This document shows positions 61,886 through 64,000 of a stretch of DNA of 64,000 nt, one piece after another (position 1 is the stretch's first letter; the number at the start of each line of letters is the position of its first letter). The stretch is taken from the NCBI GenBank assembly GCA_028689495.1, contig JAQTWB010000001.1:124001-188000 (forward strand), written 5' to 3'. The notes under the pieces are model-generated. The model was not told the DNA's origin. It worked only from the letters and a program-made list of their open reading frames with translations, and searched no databases. The translations under genes and the position numbers were made by a program. This DNA comes from a bacterium. Lineage in GTDB: Bacteria; Bdellovibrionota_C; UBA2361; SZUA-149; JAQTWB01.

Positions 61886-64000
61886 TTAGAGAGTCCTATT
61901 TCTGATTCTGACAATGGTTTGAAGGAGGTCGTTTTTGTTGTAGGGTTTGCTTATGAAGGCGTTAAAACCCTCAGCTAGATATTTTTCCCGATCGCCGATA
62001 ATTGCATGGGCAGTGAGAGCGATAAATGGAAGATTTGACGTAGTTTGTTCTTGATGTCGCCAGGCTTTCAGGGCAGCTACTCCGTCCATTCCCGGCATTT
62101 GGATGTCCATTAGTACGAGGTCGACTTTCTCGTGTTTGAGCAAACTTATGGCTTGCTCACCGCTATCCGCCAATATGACATCGACTCCTTCTTTTTTTAA
62201 AATTCGCGATGCCAGCTGCTGGTTTGTTGAGTTATCATCAACTACCAATATGCGCATGTTGGCAAGTGATGCCTTAACGTTTTCTAGTGGAGTATCAATC
62301 TTATATGGCACGCCATTTTCTGGCACCGTTGGGTCGATTTTAAGGGGTAGGATAACAGTGAATGCGCTGCCAGACCCAGGGATGCTGTTCACAGAAATCT
62401 GTCCACCCATAAGTTTTACCAGGCGGTTGGTGATAGTCAGGCCAAGTCCAGTTCCACCGTAGCGCCTTGTTGTGCTGGTGTCGGCTTGCTCGAACGCTTC
62501 AAAAATTTTTGATTGTGACTCTAGGCGAATGCCTATGCCCGAGTCAATAACGCTGATTCGAAGGTTAGCTGTTGTCTCGGTCAGTTCGGGAAGATCGGCA
62601 CGCAAAATCACTGACATTCCTTCATCCGTGAATTTCACAGCGTTGGCAACAAGGTTGATAATTATTTGTCTAATTCTTACCTGGTCTCCGATCAGATAGA
62701 CCGGTATCGTCGGTGATATGTCGTTGATTAAAGTAATGCTTTTACTACTGGCACTAAGTCGAAATATTTCTTCAATCTCCTTTAGCTCGTAGCGTAGGTC
62801 GAATGAAGAGGGGGTTATGACAAGTTTTCCGGATTCTATTTTACTCAAGTCGAGTATATCGTTGATGATAGTCAATAGGTTGTTCGCTGAGCTTTGGGCC
62901 ATGCTGCAAAGCTCTTTTTGTTCAAATGTTAATCCGGTATCACGGAGAAGGTTCAACATTCCGAGAACACCGCTCATTGGCGTGCGAATTTCATGACTCA
63001 TATTTGCGAGAAATTCACTTTTTGCTCTGCTTGCTTTTTCCAATTCCAGGTTATTTGCCACGAGTTTCTTCTCCGCTTCTTTGCGCGAAGTGATATCGGT
63101 AACAATTGAATGAACAGTTTGGCGACCATTGAGTGTTATCAGGCTGCTTGAAACAGTCACATCGCGCATCTCTCCGCTTGCCAGTTTGTGTCTGAATTCA
63201 AATTGATGAGCTTGTGAATTCCTGATTCTGTCGATTGCAGAAGACACCTCTTCTTTGCTCAGGAGGTTTAGGTCGGCAATATGCATATTTTTCAGCGCCT
63301 CACGACTATAACCGTAAAATTCTGCAGCTGCATTGTTAGCATCGATAATCTGTTGAGATTTGGGGTCAATGAGGAGCATGACGGCGCGGTTGTCATAAAA
63401 TTGTCTTGTATACGATTGTTCACTGACCTGGAGTTCGTTGACGCGCTCCCGAACTTCATTTTCAAGGTTTGTTCGGTGGGTTGCCAAGGTGCCGATCATC
63501 AGTGAAAAAGCAAATGTGAAGAGAAGACCGACGGATGTCACCACGAGAGTTAGGTGTCTGTCATTAGCGGGGTGGAATTTTTGACTTGGTGAAATCAGTA
63601 TCTGGTACGAGTTGTTAAATGCAAAAAGTGGAAAAGATATAGTGAGAGGATCTTTATCCAGTGGGGTAGTTTCGTCGGGATTATTCGCCGATGAATTTGA
63701 CGTGGTAGAGCTGGCTAGAAAACGTTTATTATCCCCTTGGTCGAGTTGGTATAGCTTGATTGTGGAAAATGTGTTTTGGGAGCTTGATAAGTAGTCGTTA
63801 ACCAAGTCGTGATAGCTAAGCAGTGCAGTGGCAAGTATTGAATGCTTTGTTGTCAGGTTTGCCTCAGCGGCAAGATATATCTGTGTCCCCAAGCCAGATT
63901 TTTTAAATTGCCTGATTGGGAGAGGATCTGAAGCTGAGGTGAGTTTACTGGATATGGCCGCATGGATAGTTGCCAGTCGGTTCGCATCGTTGGCATGGTC
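61886..64000 (-). CDS. Hybrid sensor histidine kinase (5 prime end cut by window)
   Basis: The open frame runs through the right edge of the window; the track start at 63892 is an internal TTG, and 36 further in-frame codons reach base 64000 without a stop. Order visible: extracytoplasmic sensor region, transmembrane helix (VTSVGLLFTFAFSLMIGTLA), a PAS domain (RAVMLLIDPKSQQIIDANNA), HisKA with the phospho-His in MSHEIRTPMSG, HATPase (DSGIGI, GGTGLGLTI) and a C-terminal receiver with the Asp in LVLMDIQMPGMDG. Membrane-bound phosphorelay sensor; ligand unknown. No partner regulator is in view. Confidence 0.95.
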   Translation of the reverse strand, partial: DHANDANRLATIHAAISSKLTSASDPLPIRQFKKSGLGTQIYLAAEANLTTKHSILATALLSYHDLVNDYLSSSQNTFSTIKLYQLDQGDNKRFLASSTTSNSSANNPDETTPLDKDPLTISFPLFAFNNSYQILISPSQKFHPANDRHLTLVVTSVGLLFTFAFSLMIGTLATHRTNLENEVRERVNELQVSEQSYTRQFYDNRAVMLLIDPKSQQIIDANNAAAEFYGYSREALKNMHIADLNLLSKEEVSSAIDRIRNSQAHQFEFRHKLASGEMRDVTVSSSLITLNGRQTVHSIVTDITSRKEAEKKLVANNLELEKASRAKSEFLANMSHEIRTPMSGVLGMLNLLRDTGLTFEQKELCSMAQSSANNLLTIINDILDLSKIESGKLVITPSSFDLRYELKEIEEIFRLSASSKSITLINDISPTIPVYLIGDQVRIRQIIINLVANAVKFTDEGMSVILRADLPELTETTANLRISVIDSGIGIRLESQSKIFEAFEQADTSTTRRYGGTGLGLTITNRLVKLMGGQISVNSIPGSGSAFTVILPLKIDPTVPENGVPYKIDTPLENVKASLANMRILVVDDNSTNQQLASRILKKEGVDVILADSGEQAISLLKHEKVDLVLMDIQMPGMDGVAALKAWRHQEQTTSNLPFIALTAHAIIGDREKYLAEGFNAFISKPYNKNDLLQTIVRIRNRTL

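Overview
The window comes from a Gram-negative bacterium of moderate GC content. Evidence for Gram-negative is the lipoprotein signals, periplasmic thioredoxin-fold and YceI proteins, and inner-membrane parts of type III, type IV-like and Tad secretion machines. TTG and GTG starts with good Shine-Dalgarno sites are common. The genus cannot be named from the sequence. A deltaproteobacterial-grade lineage or another deep lineage with non-flagellar type III secretion fits, but this is inference. No tRNA, rRNA, CRISPR array or transposase gene was seen.

Layout. (1) 0.5-16.6 kb: a plus-strand operon with a TraF-like periplasmic thioredoxin-fold protein, a large secreted Cys-rich protein of unknown function, and five consecutive paralogues of the TraG N-terminal type, polytopic proteins related to F-type conjugation machinery. 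(2) 16.9-20.8 kb: transaldolase, glucose-6-phosphate dehydrogenase and an OpcA-like assembly factor. (3) 20.8-25.6 kb: a small unknown protein and a Flp pilin on the minus strand, then PP2C phosphatase, FHA protein and Ser/Thr kinase on the plus strand. (4) 25.8-32.5 kb: a Tad pilus module (TadZ, second Flp pilin, CpaB, CpaF, TadB, TadC). (5) 32.8-43.2 kb: part of a non-flagellar type III secretion apparatus (SctV, SctJ, SctQ) interleaved with a membrane pseudokinase, a multi-FHA membrane protein, a zinc-ribbon/FHA protein and a TPR protein. (6) 43.3-45.8 kb: two divergent sigma factors, one with an apparent C-terminal membrane segment and an 8-bp-spaced small partner gene. (7) 45.7-50.2 kb: FemAB-like, polysaccharide deacetylase, DegT-like aminotransferase and glycosyltransferase genes, of the exopolysaccharide type often seen with exosortase systems. 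(8) 50.3-52.9 kb: glycogen phosphorylase. (9) 53.3-55.2 kb: small orphan genes and a lipoprotein. (10) 55.3-61.7 kb: a tightly overlapped operon for a type III polyketide (phenolic lipid or pyrone type) with a flavoprotein, YceI, type III PKS, two methyltransferases and an MMPL/RND exporter. (11) 61.9 kb to the end: a hybrid histidine kinase cut by the window edge.

The most unusual feature is the co-location, over about 43 kb, of T4SS/TraG-like, Tad and type III parts with one phospho-signalling kit (PP2C, active kinase, pseudokinase, three FHA proteins) and dedicated sigma factors. A 190-bp non-coding element with three hairpins occurs in inverted orientation at both ends of the TraG/Tad block (63-254 and 32627-32820), with a partial copy at 16632-16680. 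A second, smaller element (about 60 bp) flanks the regulatory genes and the second pilin. Neither the type III ATPase and secretin nor the Tad secretin and prepilin peptidase are in the window, so the machines are incomplete here and are presumably finished elsewhere.
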